64,000 nucleotides of DNA. Origin: Warburgia ugandensis (lineage: Eukaryota > Streptophyta > Magnoliopsida > Canellales > Canellaceae). Position 1 is the stretch's first letter. Each line of letters opens with the position of its first letter. Where the stretch lies: assembly GCA_035236585.1 (NCBI GenBank), contig CP141139.1, positions 34,977,217 to 35,041,216 of the forward strand. The letters are read 5' to 3'. The translations under genes were made by a program, and so were the position numbers. The notes beneath the pieces are model-generated. The model saw nothing but the letters and a program-made list of their open reading frames with translations. It ran no database searches and had not been told where the DNA came from. Shown piece after piece: positions 1 through 12,451 of this stretch.

Positions 1-599
1 AGCAAAAGACCAACAAGAAAAAAGTACAAAAAGCCAAAAGACTAACAACAATAAAATATAAACTATCTACAAACTATCAAGAAGTCCAACAAACAAAAGA
101 CTATTTCCAAAGAAACAAATACAACTAACGGGCCCTAAGAAAGAGAAAACTATTAAATATTAGGTAGGTATAAGGGAGTTACTTTGTAGTTTATATGCGT
201 GACTAATAATATTAGGTAAGTATATAACTACCTAAGTTGGTTTGTGGTTGGTCTTGGGAGTTTCCTTTATATGTAGTAGTAATTCGAACATGCACGTGAG
301 CTGCAGGAAGAAGTAGAAGAGAGAGTGATTCTTTTTCCATAAAATGGTAAGAGAATGTGACTTTTAATTTTTCTAAAATTGCATATAATAGCTACTGAGA
401 GAGAGAGAGAATATAAATGAACGTAATTACAAATATAGTATAGGTAAGATATATTAAAACCATATTGATATTAAAAAAAATCTTTTAATAATGACTTAGA
501 ACTCAAGCTATCTTAAAAGAAGAAATTCTAAGGAAATCTATACTTTCTTCAATAGTTAAAGTAAGCTAAAGTAAATAAAGACAAAATAATAAAGTGGGC
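1..599. other. AT-rich intergenic DNA
   Basis: No coding exon, RNA gene or recognised transposon was seen here. The stretch is AT-rich and carries only a short GA run near 399-410. Confidence 0.5.
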
Positions 600-601
600 A
601 T

Positions 602-1985
602 AATGAGTACATAAAACAAGGACATGAGTCATGATATTTCCACTCTTGTTAACAAAGAGTTACAGCAAACTCCACAAAAACTAAATTCATGGATACTTTA
701 TAGGTTAGTTGTTTCTAATTTTTTATTTTAAACATGTTTGCCCTTCCCACAAGCTCATATTGTTTCTTGGAAGGAGAAGTAAAAATTAGGCCTTCTTCTT
801 ACTCCATCTATGAAACTACAAAACCTTATTCCCCCAAAAATACCCCAAAGTCTCACCCAATATTAGATGGGCGATAGTCAAATAGCCTAGATATTGCTTA
901 TACTCAAATAGCCTTAAATAAGACCACATTATGTCACTAATATTGGCTAATAGAAAGATCAATTGAGCGCATAATAGATTGGGCTCTATTATCTTAATGA
1001 GCAAAAAGCAAGATTTTCTTACACCTTTTCTCACCTCCAAAGATTTAAACTAGTAACAACATGAAACCCACTTTCACAAATAAAATCAAAATAAAAAATT
1101 TCAATTCTTATATTGGTTTTGTGTCTTGCAACTTAATCCATGTGTTGTTGCAAAATCAATGACAATATATCCATACATAGACCAATCCAGATACTTCCAT
1201 AGACAATAAGAAAATTAGTGCCTTCTCTAGTAGAAGATGGTTTTCCATTCCAATAAGAAGGTTTTTGAGAGAGAGAGAGAGAGAGAAGGGCAAAGATGGG
1301 CTTCTTTTGATTTTTACTATTTTGTTTCAGATAGAGAAAATGAGAGGAAGATAAGTGAAGCTGTGCAGGACAAAAAAGGGTTAGCTTTTGGGTAAATATT
1401 TAAAGGTTGTGATATAATTGACCCTATTCATTATCACCCCACTAAATTGTAGGGACATAACTCTAGGTGGGCCTAAATTTATGAAGATCCAAGTCTTTTG
1501 TAATATTGTAGATAGGCCATTCTCGAAAACTCACATCCATATGATGAGCCTAGCCATTGCTGCCTTTGGGTTTAAAATGGACAATGAAACTTTTGACCAT
1601 CCATTTTACAATTTGAGGAAATAGTGGCAAGAATTAGCCAAGGATGAATTTCAAAACATGGAACACCTAAGACTATGAAACAATGTGAACAATTTGGATC
1701 TTCATAAATCTAAACCCATCTAGAGTTATATCCATTCATAGCATTAGTAAGGGATTAATGAATCAAAAATAGGGGAGGGTGATTATATGACTTTTCAATT
1801 GCTAATTAATAGTTCTATAATCTCAAACTATAAAAGGAATAGTAAAAGAAGAACAAAAAGAACTAACCTAAATTGGGTTATAGTTGCCACTTGTTAGTCT
1901 TGGTAGAATCCATTGTAACTCTCAGTTAAAGATAGTGGAAATACCATGACTCTTGAGATATATATGACCCTTGTCTTTTCTTGAT
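602..1985. repeat. Inverted pair of a diverged repeat
   Basis: About 70-130 bases at 602-720 reappear in inverted orientation at about 1865-1985. Shared words in the same order include AACTAACCTA, TGTAACTCT, AGTGGAAATA and CATGACTC, and a CCTTGT word follows. The two arms lie about 1.2 kb apart. This could be the ends of an unrecognised DNA transposon or two independent copies of one dispersed repeat in opposite orientation. The sequence between them has no convincing coding exon. A short GA run lies at about 1268-1287. Confidence 0.4.
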
Positions 1986-2050
1986 GCACCCGTTACTAAA
2001 TGGTAAGAATGACTACAATTAAGTAGGCCTAGGTGCCTAAAGATTGGAAC

Positions 2051-2257
2051 CATTCACAATGTTGTTTTTGATTTAGATGTGCTATGCTCCACAATTCTTA
2101 TTCACTAAATGATCCTAGAAACTCTTGCTTGTAGTTATAAAAATGGAAAGTGAAACTAACATTCCTTTTACAACTCATGAATATAGCAGCTAGGATCATC
2201 TAATGGATGAGAATTTTGGAACATGGTCCATCTAAGTCAAGAGCAACATCGTGAATG
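2051..2257. mobile_element. Foldback MITE with 67-bp inverted arms
   Basis: Positions 2051-2117 and 2191-2257 are imperfect inverted copies, roughly 80 percent alike by eye. The outer ends read CATTCAC and GTGAATG and the inner ends GATCCTAG and CTAGGATC. The spacer of about 73 bases has no coding potential. Size and structure fit a non-autonomous DNA transposon (MITE). No clear target-site duplication was found, so the superfamily is not assigned. Confidence 0.6.
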
Positions 2258-2598
2258 ATTAAGTATTTAGAACTTAGGCCCACATAAAGTTATAACCATT
2301 TCATACGACTTAGTGAAGGAATAGTGAGAAAAAATATAGGGCAATATTACTACTCTAAAACAATACACATTAAAGTTTTCAATATCAAAATAGTAAATTA
2401 TGATTTTTGAGATATTAAAAGTCATAAAAAGACAAAGAATTATTATTTTTAATTTATTTTCATTTTCATTTTCATTTGAACCTTGCACTTTTTTCTTGGG
2501 AAATCATCACAACACTGGTCATTATACGATTCTTGTTAGGCTCTAGAAAAATATCTAAGTTTGATCTTAGATCTACAATCAATTAAATTTTTTTTTTT

Positions 2599-2860
2599 GA
2601 AAGGGAACAATAATTTTATTAAAAAGCGATCAAGGCAATCACAATGTTACAAGAAACAATATCTATCCTAATTATATTAACTTAGAAAACCACATAATCA
2701 ACAAGAGGTCCATACACATAGTCGGTCAGTAGTGACTAAAACAACTAACAACCATCGGGATATGTACAAGACAAAAGTACTAAGCTCCAATTGTTGTTCT
2801 ACATATCAAGACACAATGAGTTAATTAACACATTTATTGCCACAAGTATGAATAAGTCTA
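2599..2860 (-). other. 3' UTR of the L1 LINE
   Basis: AT-rich noncoding DNA between the RNase H-like domain and the poly(A) tail of the minus-strand LINE. It holds an AATAAA on that strand at about 2617-2622, roughly 20 bases before the tail. No other feature was seen. Confidence 0.55.
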
Positions 2861-4219
2861 CGACCTTCTTCCAAAATGTCTTTTGAAAGTCCTAGATTCA
2901 TTATTCCCCTTTTTGTAGTTTGTCAAGTACATTATTAGCCTCTCTAAGTGATATGTTCAATAAAAAATTCTCTTTTCACATGTTAGCTTTGGAATTCATC
3001 TACACAAACCTCTGTACTACTAATTTGGGATTTATAATCCAATTGATCCACCCTTGACTCCTTTCTACAATTAGTGATTTTCCTCTAAACTTTTCTATAA
3101 GTAATAGGCCAATTTTTTGCTGCTACTATTTTAGCTTCAATGGTCTCCTTTATACCATTGATCCTAAGAAATTGAGCAATGTTACCCCCTTTCATCTCTA
3201 ATAATATCTCCATGCATACAATTCCTTGATGGCTAGAACTTGAGCCATCAAAGTTCAACTTAGTGCACCCATTAGAAGTTTGAATCTAAACACTTTAGCC
3301 TTATCTTTCTTTTTTTCTTTCCCCACAAACAACAATCCAACCCCTATCTTCGATCAAATATGCCTCAAAATTCTCACCTGCATTTGCCCAAGATATCACC
3401 ACATGTTTAATTCTAGAGGCAAGGAGAATCTTGGGTGATGATTTTCCTCCAAAAATTCTATTATTTCTTTCAGTTCATAATCTCCAGATTGTTGTTAGAA
3501 GGCACCATGACTGGAGCTCTTTTCTCTTACATTGTTTGATTTTCTTCACCATAGAAGAAAAGGATCAATCACTTATTTGGGCATTTTCCATTCAACCAAA
3601 CTAGCCAATCACTTGCACCCCATATGCCTGATGTTACCTTGAAATGCTTAAGTGATTGACTATTATCTTCTTCATTCTCTTGCCACTCACATCTATTCAT
3701 GAATTGTCATTTCCTAGCTTTCAGATTTTCATTTGTTAGTTCTTTATCTTACTGTGCTAGCTAACAAAAACATTGGATTTTAGTAGGGATTTTCCATGAC
3801 CATACTCTTGAAATCAAAGAAATTACATTTCATTCATCAATGAGATTTGATAACTAACGAAAACATTATTTAACTAAGTACATACCTGCGGGACTCCTAG
3901 TCCATACTCTTTTGTCTTGCCTAACACCTTTAATGAACTAAGAGTTCACTAAGTTAAGAAACACACCTGACTTGCTCTTCCTCATAGGTGAAACGGGTTG
4001 GCCTTCCATGTTTCAAGCTCCATATGACTTTATTGCCATTCAAAAAGAAGTAATGTGAAATTATGGGCTCACTATTCAATGCTAGAGGAAATAGATGTTG
4101 GAAATAATCTATAGTTGGACTTTCATCTAGCCAAACATTCTTCCAAAATATTCTTTGTTGACTACTTATTACATGAAACTGAATATTCTGATCAAAGAAT
4201 AGAATGACTCTAGATATAT

Positions 4220-4608
4220 TGTAATGGCCCTAATTTTTAAATTCTATTTCAAATAATTATGAATTAATTTTGATGAATTCAAAATGGAAAATTTTCATGT
4301 TTAGGTTATCCAAAATTTACCTTTAGAAAGGAACCTAATTGAATCTCGCAACCTCAAAATTTGAATTGTACTCGAAAAAATGATTCCAACGACACAAAGA
4401 ACGTAGAAATTGGAGTTAGGATGACGAAGTCATGATCTTATGAATGAGAAGGGAATTTTAGTAAAGCAAAACATTACTAAAGGTGGGAGGCCAAATTGAT
4501 ATCAGCACACCCCCCCCCCCCCCCCCCCCCCACTTAGGTAAAACAAAACGTACCACATGGTCTATTCCTCCTAGCTCGATTGATAAAGAAGAAAAAAAGA
4601 AAAACCCA

Positions 4609-4705
<97 letters not shown>

Positions 4706-7700
4706 ACCACCCTGCTAAGGAAAAAAAGGGGGTTTCAGTTACTAAAGGTGGGAGGCCAAATTGATATTAGCACCCCTCCCCACTTAGGTAAAACAAAACA
4801 TACCACACGATCTATTCCTCCTAGCTCGATTGATAAAGAAGAAAAAAAGAAAAACCCAATGAAGAGACTACCACCCTGCTAAGGAAAAAGAAGGGGGCTC
4901 CAGTTGTTGGAGTAGCAGGTTGTCTCCTGGTCAGATCATTGATCTGAATTAATCCGAGTCCATCATTCCCTCTAGCTCAAGATGGAGACTAAAGACCCTA
5001 AATCTATTGGGCAATTTGCATAGCTTTTGATCTTTAATTGCAGAGGGAAATGACACGCCACTGACAATCGGAGACCATCTTTGAAAAACAAAGATCATAA
5101 TGTTGAAGAATGAAGGCTGCAGGCACGACTAGGAGGTAAATCTGTAAAACCCAACTCGTGAAATTCAAATTTTTTTTTTTGGATTCATACTTTTCATTCT
5201 AGATCTAGGTTTATTTTTATGATCTAACTGTTGATTTTTATATCCATATTTAGATAAACTTAAAGCATTCTTATTTAGCTTAGATCTGGATAAGATTTGT
5301 CAATTTAAGCTGGAAATTGATCAGACAATCTCAGTAGTCCGATCATGTACTATTGACATAGTGATCTTGTGACATCTGATTGATGATTGGGCTTCAAAGA
5401 TGACTTCTTTGACCTTGAATTGAATATAATATGACAATAATTATAAAATTTGGATAGAGATTGATCCGGTGATCTTAGTCGTTCGATCGGACAGTAAAGG
5501 AATACGGACCTAGTGACGTCTGATTGGTTATCAAATGCAGCCATCATGTACACTGACCTTTATTAACTAAACATACTTTGAAAATTTTAAGATCAGGGTA
5601 TTAATTATTAGGAAATTGATGGATTGAATGAGGACTATTGATTTTCTACTATACACATTGTTCAGTAAGTGATCAGAACTCTAATAACCTTTTCAGGGTT
5701 CTAATTAATGGGTCTTAACCCTTAATAACCAATCCAATCACTGGAAGAACATAGGACCAGACCTTGAAACACTAAGTCAAATCACCATGACTTATTGGAT
5801 TAAACTTTTAGAACTGGGTCATTCATCAAGGGGGTTATTTGAATTGTAAATGCAAACCTAAACCATTGGACCACTTATTTGTGAATAGATGGTAGATCTA
5901 GGACTAAATTGATCATATGTTCTCGTAAAAATTAGATGGTTTATGATTATCTAAACCGTCAAGCTTTAATTAAAAATAGATCGCTTATGTACTTGTTAAT
6001 CTATGATTCAAAATTGATAAGAACTCTAGAATATCAATAGAGAAGGTTTATCTACAAATGAGTGGAAGAAGAGATAAAACTAAATTGAGGAGCATATCAA
6101 AGGAGGTAGGCACTTTTAACTTTAATATGCTTTTATGAAACATGAAAACTATTGACGACTATTCAATCATGTTTGAAAATTATTAAAATTGATATTTTTG
6201 GAGATTTTTTATTTATGTAGCAGTATATTTGTATTTCATGCAGCTTATCACTATGGAATACTATGTTGATTTATTTATTAGATTGAAAACTTGTACATAA
6301 AAATGTATTTGAAAGTGCATGGAGTTTGTAACTTATGAAATGATGAGGAGTGAGGAATCCTCATACTCAACCCTTGTGAGGGTGACTTTTACATAGTTAT
6401 ACCATATCATGAGATTCATTTGCATGATTTCATTAGTGCATGGAATTCTATGGTTTTATATGTTATGGCGGCATGTAATAATGCTTAGTATTATTATGTT
6501 ATAGAGGGCATATGGTGTCCCATTGGATGCTGTGTTAGGACGATTGAGACTGATCATCCCCCCTCTGAAACTTTATATATATGATACCTGACCACAAAAG
6601 GATGAAATAAGGTCGATGACATCATGGGTAGGTCATGGCCTTACATATCGTGTTTCCCATGTGCACGATGTAAGGAGTCTATTTGTCTTGGTATTGCCGT
6701 GATAGCAACAGACTTGATTGGGTCTTGTCCGTAAACAGAGGGTCCATTATTTTGAGATTCATATGTATATAGCACGATAGCGAAGGTGCATGGTACCTTA
6801 GGAATTTCAGGTCTATAAAGAGTACTCATGACCAATAGCAAATGGTCAGATTATAAGTATTTCTACACTTGCGAGACCTCAAGGAGGTTCTTATGGTAGT
6901 ATATATGCGTTTACCAAGATGCATTGATTATATTGAAGCATTATATGATTTAAATGCTTTTCATTTATTGATTTTGACAATGATTCACTATCCAGTTTGG
7001 ATGTGTATATTTATGAGATGATGTATGACATGAGTTGTGGTGATCTTTCATATCTTGTAAAATAACTTACAAAGGTTACTATTGTCTTTGAAACAATATG
7101 CATGTATTGAAACTGATAATTTGAATTGGTTTGGCATGACATTGATTAGTAAAGTATGATTGAGATTTCAAAGTTTTATTATACTGCTCATTATGCATCA
7201 TATTTTATAAAATTGCATAACATGGGATTGTGAATTCCTTTTGGATTTAAAGTTGTATAAACTCCCATATTTCGATGATGAAATTGCCTACATAAGCGCA
7301 AGCTTGCCGAGACATTGTAAATTGTTACAATGTCTTAGGTATGAAGAAATAAAACAAGAAAAATGGAACAGAACATTGTGCTAGAGATCTCAAGATAAGG
7401 ACATAAAAGGTATGCCAAATAGGTTTGTAATGTAGTTGATGATCTTATGAAATGATGTAATACTTTAACTTAATATGACTTTACTTTATGGACATGTGGG
7501 CATGTAAATTGAAATTATGGTAGTGTGGTTGTGACTGGATTGATTTAGTTCATGAACTATTCTTTTTATTTAGTTAAAAACTTGATTTTTAAAACTATAC
7601 AAATTTAAATTACGTATTCATGTGAATGGATGTAGACAAAGTCTTCTTTATTATTATTTGACTTAAACTATATTTATCAGAGACATCATACTCGCATGCG

Positions 7701-7941
7701 GAAAATGCATAAGTTTGAAAATTAGAGGAGACTTTGCTAAATTTTTGGTAGAAATGTAGCTCTCATTTCTCTGAAAATTCTTATTTTTGGAAAAGAAAAA
7801 AAATGACATTTAGGATTTTTAGAAGTCTTCTCATGAAAACTATTTTTCGCTATTTGTTTTTTGAATAGTTTTTCAAACTTGAGGCCCCACAATTGTAAGA
7901 GATTTTGTGAAAAAGTATTAGAAGAAGCTCAGGATGTCACA
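4220..7941 (+). mobile_element. Solo LTR A, Ty3 chromovirus (Tekay/Del-like)
   Basis: A 3722-base LTR starting TGTAATGGCCC and ending GATGTCACA. It is flanked by a perfect 5-base target duplication TATAT (4215-4219 and 7942-7946). No internal retrotransposon coding region is attached, so it is a solo LTR left by recombination. It lies inside the minus-strand L1 LINE, which continues on both sides. It shares with LTRs B, C, D and the 50.8 kb element the TGTAAT/TGTAAC start, a CACA-type end and the double-hairpin box (here 7287-7334). An AATAAA at 7348-7353 follows that box. It contains a tandem duplication with a C-run and a GA run near 4475-4903. The Tekay/Del assignment rests on the similarity to the 50.8 kb element, which has a typed reverse transcriptase. 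Confidence 0.85.
4475..4903. repeat. Tandem duplication with C22 and (AG)n inside LTR A
   Basis: Two tandem copies of one segment begin near 4475 and 4741, both starting ACTAAAGGTGGGAGGCCAAA. The first copy carries a 22-base C-run (4510-4531) and a pure AG run (4613-4703). The second copy has a short CCCCTCCCC and no AG expansion at the matching place (around 4861-4867). The duplication therefore came before the microsatellite expansion in copy 1, or copy 2 lost it. Confidence 0.85.
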
Positions 7942-7946
7942 TATAT

Positions 7947-8184
7947 CCACCCATAAACATTTGCATCCTCTAGGCTCATGCTCCAATGGTTTTGATCCTC
8001 CTCAATTTGATATGTAAGTTGCATCTATTTATTTTGTCCATGTACACTCTTTTTCTTCATCATATCTTCACAACCATTCCATAAGGAGAGCTAGATTAAA
8101 TAACCTTATGGGTCTTCAGTTAAGCCTCCTTGAGACTTTGTCTTGAAAACTAGTTTCCAATAGATGAGATGAATTTTTTGTTTA
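7947..8184 (-). mobile_element. Middle piece of the split L1 LINE
   Basis: The 238 bases between solo LTRs A and B translate on the minus strand into the conserved L1 stretch downstream of the reverse transcriptase: a SRQSLKEA-like block, then FNLALL- and KWLWRY-like residues. Sequence on the far side of LTR A (below 4215) carries this domain on with WKNVWLDESP-like residues. This piece therefore links the two flanks and proves that both LTRs landed in one LINE. Confidence 0.75.
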
Positions 8185-11100
8185 TGTAATATCCTTAAAT
8201 TTTGGTATAAATTAAGAATTTGTTAAATAAATTAAATTAAAAATTTATAGATGGAATTTGATCCTAAAACTTAAAAATTTGAAAGTAATCATCGATAGGA
8301 TTCCAATACCATCAAGAACGTGAAAAACGGAGCTCAAATGAAGGAGTTATGAGCCGTTGAAGTTATAGGGGTATTTTGGTAATTTGGCAAAACATAAAAC
8401 ACAGGGGCCCGAATTGATAACGGCACCCCCCTTTTTCTACATGTCTCTACCAGATCCGGTGATTCGCTAGAGAAATCGCCAGAAGGAGACGTGAAAGGGA
8501 ATAGTTCCCTTTCTCTTAAACTCTACAGCCTATATCTCTCCCCCCTCAAGCGCCAAAACACACCACCTTTCCGCATTTTTACTCAAAACCCTTGCCTCTG
8601 TAAATCCATATTTTTTCGGCGAGTAGGGCTTTGAAAAACATCAAGTGACACCCAGCGTTAGAGATAAGCCATAAACCTTCTCTTTTCATGTCCCTGTGTA
8701 AGGCAATAGCAAGGGAAAACACATGGAAATCAGGAAATTCAAGAAAAACGAAAATTTTCCTGGAAACCCTATGCACGTTACTGTTGGGGTGTGATTTCAT
8801 GGATGAAACCACATTTTTTTACAAATCGGCCGTCCATCTAGTGCATGATAGACCCAAGAACAAACCCTTTAAATTTGGGAGAGATCCAACGGCTGGGTTC
8901 TCCAGAAAACGTGAAAACCAGTACTTAGGGAAGTTTTTATGAACTTGGGAAAAACTGCTTAAAAAACATAGTTTTTGTAAAAATCAATGCAAAAAGAGGA
9001 TAAAAATGAAATATAGACAAAATTCTGAGAAAAATGGTGCAAAAATAGCAAGATTTGGATGCCTGTAGGCTTGCCAGAGATGACCGGAATCCGGTCGTCT
9101 TCTCTAGTGGCGGTGACCGCGTCGACGCCCTGACATTGATGCCGGGACGCCTAGTAGGACGCCCGATGGAGACGCATGACGAGCACACACCCTTGTGAGC
9201 CGCGTGGCGTCCACGTGCGTGGGAGCCCCTACGCAGGTTGTCTTGGGAAGTCGGGACGCATGATGTCCTGGCGACCGTGACGCACGCGGCGGTGTGTCAT
9301 GGTAACGAGGACGCACTCGGCGCATCCCCGCTGAGCGTCCTGATGCTGGGCGGCTTCGTGACACCAGTTTATGCCGGTGTAAATCGGTGTAAACCACCTA
9401 TGATGGTCGGTCAGGCCCCATTTAACGTATATATGCACTTAAAACTTGAATTTTGGGAGTTATAGGAGTCCAAATCACAATCCGAAAGAGGCGTTGTGAC
9501 CATATCGATGACACGGACCTAGTTTTAGCTTAAAAACTTATAAATAACCACTCTTAATTTAGAAAATTTTAAAATAGTGATGTGACATGGACAAGTGCAC
9601 TTGAACATACCAGTTAAGGAGATTTATTAGCAAGCTAAGTGATCTCACGTTGAGGTAGGTGAAGATAATTAATGTTTATTTTGATTTTCAAACTCTGCAT
9701 GATTATAGCATCATAATTGATTGTGAATTTAAATTTCACTTAATAGAAATTGTTGATTTTGCTAGATTTAGAATTCAATACTATGATCGTTACTTGATTT
9801 TCAATCATGTATTAAATGAATTTATTACAAATGATTTCATGAGAATGATATTACCTATTATGCATAATTAGAAATTCCTTTTCTTTATTACATCACTCAA
9901 ATTGATGGATTTGCATGAGAAAGAAAAGTGGAGACTTGGTGGCTGGTCTTTTTATAAGCTAACCCCAGGATGAGGGGCGTGCCTTGGGGATTACGAGCTA
10001 CGAGTATTCTTGAATTTTGGCATATATATGATTTTCATGTTTTGTGGTTTATGACGGGTGCTCTCACCCAGTGGGCGTTATGCTAGGAGGGATAGGGCTG
10101 GCCACCCACCCTCTGAGATTGTGATGTGATGTGATATGATTGTAATATGATAGACACCTGCCCATAGATGGCTTTTGGTAGGGGTTGGTAACATGGATAG
10201 TCCACACTACCAGTCCGGGCCTTTTCATGGGGACGGACGCTAAGTGTCCCGTTATGGTGTCGACGGGGAGCGGCAGTGGTTGAGACCCATGGAGGGTTGC
10301 CACTGTGGCATGACGGTCGATACTCTTATTATGTGTGCTTGCATGATGAGCATGATGATGAGATGATATGCCTGGGTGTGACGACACTCAAAGGTTAGAT
10401 ATGAGTACTCATGATCAGTGATATTAGTGCGATGTTGTGGGACCCATTACCTTAGGATGCCCTTATTCTTAATGTATGCTCATTTACATTGATTCATGTC
10501 ATGTTTTAACTCTGTGAAATGCATCTCTTAGTATATGGGATAAATTAGCATTATGTTGGCATGACTTATGATACTTTTATCTTCATAGATGATAGACTTT
10601 TTATTTTATTAGTACTATTATGCATTTATTTTATTTTATTACATTAATTGTCTATGTACCTACACAAGCGATAGCTTGCTGAGGCGTTGCTTTGTTTTGC
10701 AATGCCTTTGATCTCGAGCGCGATAACAGGAAAGGCAAGGCCGTTGAGAAACCGTGAGAGCTGCTAGAGATCCTTTTACCTAGAATTTTATACAGTGATG
10801 TGAGTAAATAAACAGGATTATCATTTGAATTTAATTATGGATTGTATACTTTATATTTTAGATTTGATTGAGATGTTTAGACATATGTTGGACATTTATA
10901 TGGGATGTTATTATGGATAGATCTTAGGCCATATTATTATTGTGTTTTGGATATTTATTTGATTCAAAATAAAGGCGTCGATTTATTTGACGTTGATTGA
11001 TATGAGTATTGTTTAATATTATCATAAAATTTTATTTATGTTTTAAATTATATATGTGACATTTTGAGAAAGAAAAAATAACACCCGAAGTTTTAAGAGA

Positions 11101-11236
11101 TGTTTTAGTAAAATGATAAATAAAACTTTTCTCATGGGATCCCAAATGCTCTTATTAAAACTGCTATTGTTATTATTATTATTATTATTATTACTACTAC
11201 TATAAAAAAAAAGTCAGAAAATCCCGGGGTGTTACA
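8185..11236 (+). mobile_element. Solo LTR B, Ty3 chromovirus (Tekay/Del-like)
   Basis: A 3052-base LTR starting TGTAATATCC and ending GTGTTACA, with near-matching 5-base flanks GTTTA (8180-8184) and GTTTC (11237-11241). It sits in the minus-strand L1 LINE. It is the same subfamily as solo LTR D: the first few hundred bases are about three-quarters identical by eye, including AAAAACGGAGCTCAAA and TTGATAACGGCACCCC. It contains a CpG-rich domain (9060-9420), the double-hairpin box at 10659-10706, an AATAAA at 10807-10812 and a TTA microsatellite near 11165-11200. No internal region is attached. Confidence 0.85.
9060..9420 (+). other. CpG-rich domain inside LTR B
   Basis: This roughly 360-base island is far more GC- and CpG-rich than the AT-rich LTR around it. 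It repeats GACGC/GGACGC words about every 10-30 bases and ends with ACCAGTTTATGCCGG-type sequence. Solo LTR D has a matching domain at the same distance from its start (45660-45960, minus strand). It is probably the promoter (U3) part of this LTR subfamily, but that is inference. Confidence 0.6.
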
Positions 11237-11309
11237 GTTTCTCATATGTCCTATCCCAAAGAAATCTCCTTAATATCATTTTAAGTTTCTTTCTACTATT
11301 ATATATTGA

Positions 11310-11356
11310 GGGGGGGGGGGGGGGAGGGGTTGGTGGTGGTGGTGGTGGTGGTGGTT
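11310..11356 (+). repeat. G-run and (GGT)n microsatellite
   Basis: Fifteen G at 11310-11324 are followed by a short spacer and GGT repeats at about 11331-11356. The tract ends the recognisable L1 sequence on its upstream side. Confidence 0.9.
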
Positions 11357-12446
11357 TGGTGTTCCCTAAAACCAATATTGTAAGAATAATATCATGTTTA
11401 GTTTTATAACAGATAAAATGGCCCAAACCTTACATTTTTAGATACTTTAAAGACTTCATCAATCTACCCTTATCATGATCTCAATCTTCTCCTTCATGTA
11501 GAGGTGGCTCTAATCAAAGAGATAGAGTTGAAATAGAAAGGATTTCTTCACAACTTGAAAAACTCAAAGAGAGAACCAAGAGGGAGGGGTGTTTTTCTCT
11601 ATGGAATGACTTTAGGGTAGTTGCCCTTCCATCAATGGGATGGGATACCCCTCTATTATAGATAGTGCTCCTTAAGTTGAGTTCTTTCCAAGAAAACTCC
11701 CATAACACCATGTACTTTCTATTTAGTGTCTCACACCAAATAGGAAACTACTTTAATTATCTTCTATTCATTTGACTTTCTAATCCCTTTTACACAAGTT
11801 TAGCTTTTATCTCTTATGTTTGCTAATTGTGGGTAGTATTTTTCTTACTACATATGTCTAAGTGGGTCCCACCATATTTAGTAATATTAGTCAACCTTTA
11901 ATCTGTTCAATCTTTGATTAACTTATTACACTATCAAGTAAAAGGCATACAATGGGAGTGCCTCATATATATTGGCCCTACTAGTGGGCAATATGAAAGA
12001 TATAAATAATATAATTAAGCTATTTACCACCAATATATTATATACCCTTACCAATTATGAAAATGACAACCTTGACCCGATGTTATCAAGTTATTATCTT
12101 TTGAGCTATTTTAACAAATTGCCCTCCCACATTCCTCATTCACTTATGGATATCCAGACACAAAAGTTTATGTGGGCCCCATTATTTACTAATGACTTTT
12201 CTAAATTAATTTGATGCTCTTTTATCAAATATTATGCATAAATTTCTCAAGTCCACTCTATAATCGTCCCTACTTGAATATCTTTTTCCATGAGGGTGTA
12301 TATCCTTTATTGAGCATCACATACTCTTGATAAGTTCAATATATTCCAAACCATCTTTGTATCTAAATTGAGGTTGCAAATTTTTAGCATAGAGGTGCCT
12401 ACATCAAGTTGTGGGTTTTTAAAAATCTCTTTTTCTCTCTCCTTTT
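11357..12446. other. Intergenic DNA, no gene seen
   Basis: AT-rich sequence with no exon, RNA gene or transposon that I can recognise. Short open frames here have no family resemblance. Confidence 0.4.
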
Positions 12447-12451
12447 CCTTT

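Larger units (their letters stand above)
2588..11308 (-). mobile_element. L1-type LINE fragment split by two solo LTRs
   Basis: This is a 5'-truncated plant L1 LINE read on the minus strand, in three pieces: 11237-11308, 7947-8184 and 2588-4214. Together they give about 1.9 kb. The first two pieces encode the stretch after the reverse transcriptase: an FLWD-like motif, then FNLALL-type and KWLWRY-type residues. The third continues with ENVWLDESP-like and zinc-binding-type sequence. It then has a C-terminal RNase H-like domain (KLNFDGSS, about 3270-3240, to a REANNVxDKL-type end near 2930). It finishes with a 3' UTR carrying AATAAA near 2617-2622 and a poly(A) tail, seen as a T run at 2588-2598 on the plus strand. 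Stops and frameshifts are frequent, so it is dead. A G-run and GGT microsatellite sits at its upstream edge. The order of insertion is LINE first, then LTRs A and B. Confidence 0.8.

Noticed and set aside
4483-4882. Arg-Glu repeat open frames across the GA run
   Set aside because: They are translation of a dinucleotide repeat inside a solo LTR, in more than one frame, with no family resemblance. The same applies to frames over the runs at 26.8, 28.7, 30.2, 39.8 and 48.0 kb.
9104-9465. Several overlapping open frames of 69-97 codons
   Set aside because: All fall in the CpG-rich domain of solo LTR B, where stops are rare in every frame. The same happens in solo LTR D at 45633-46072.
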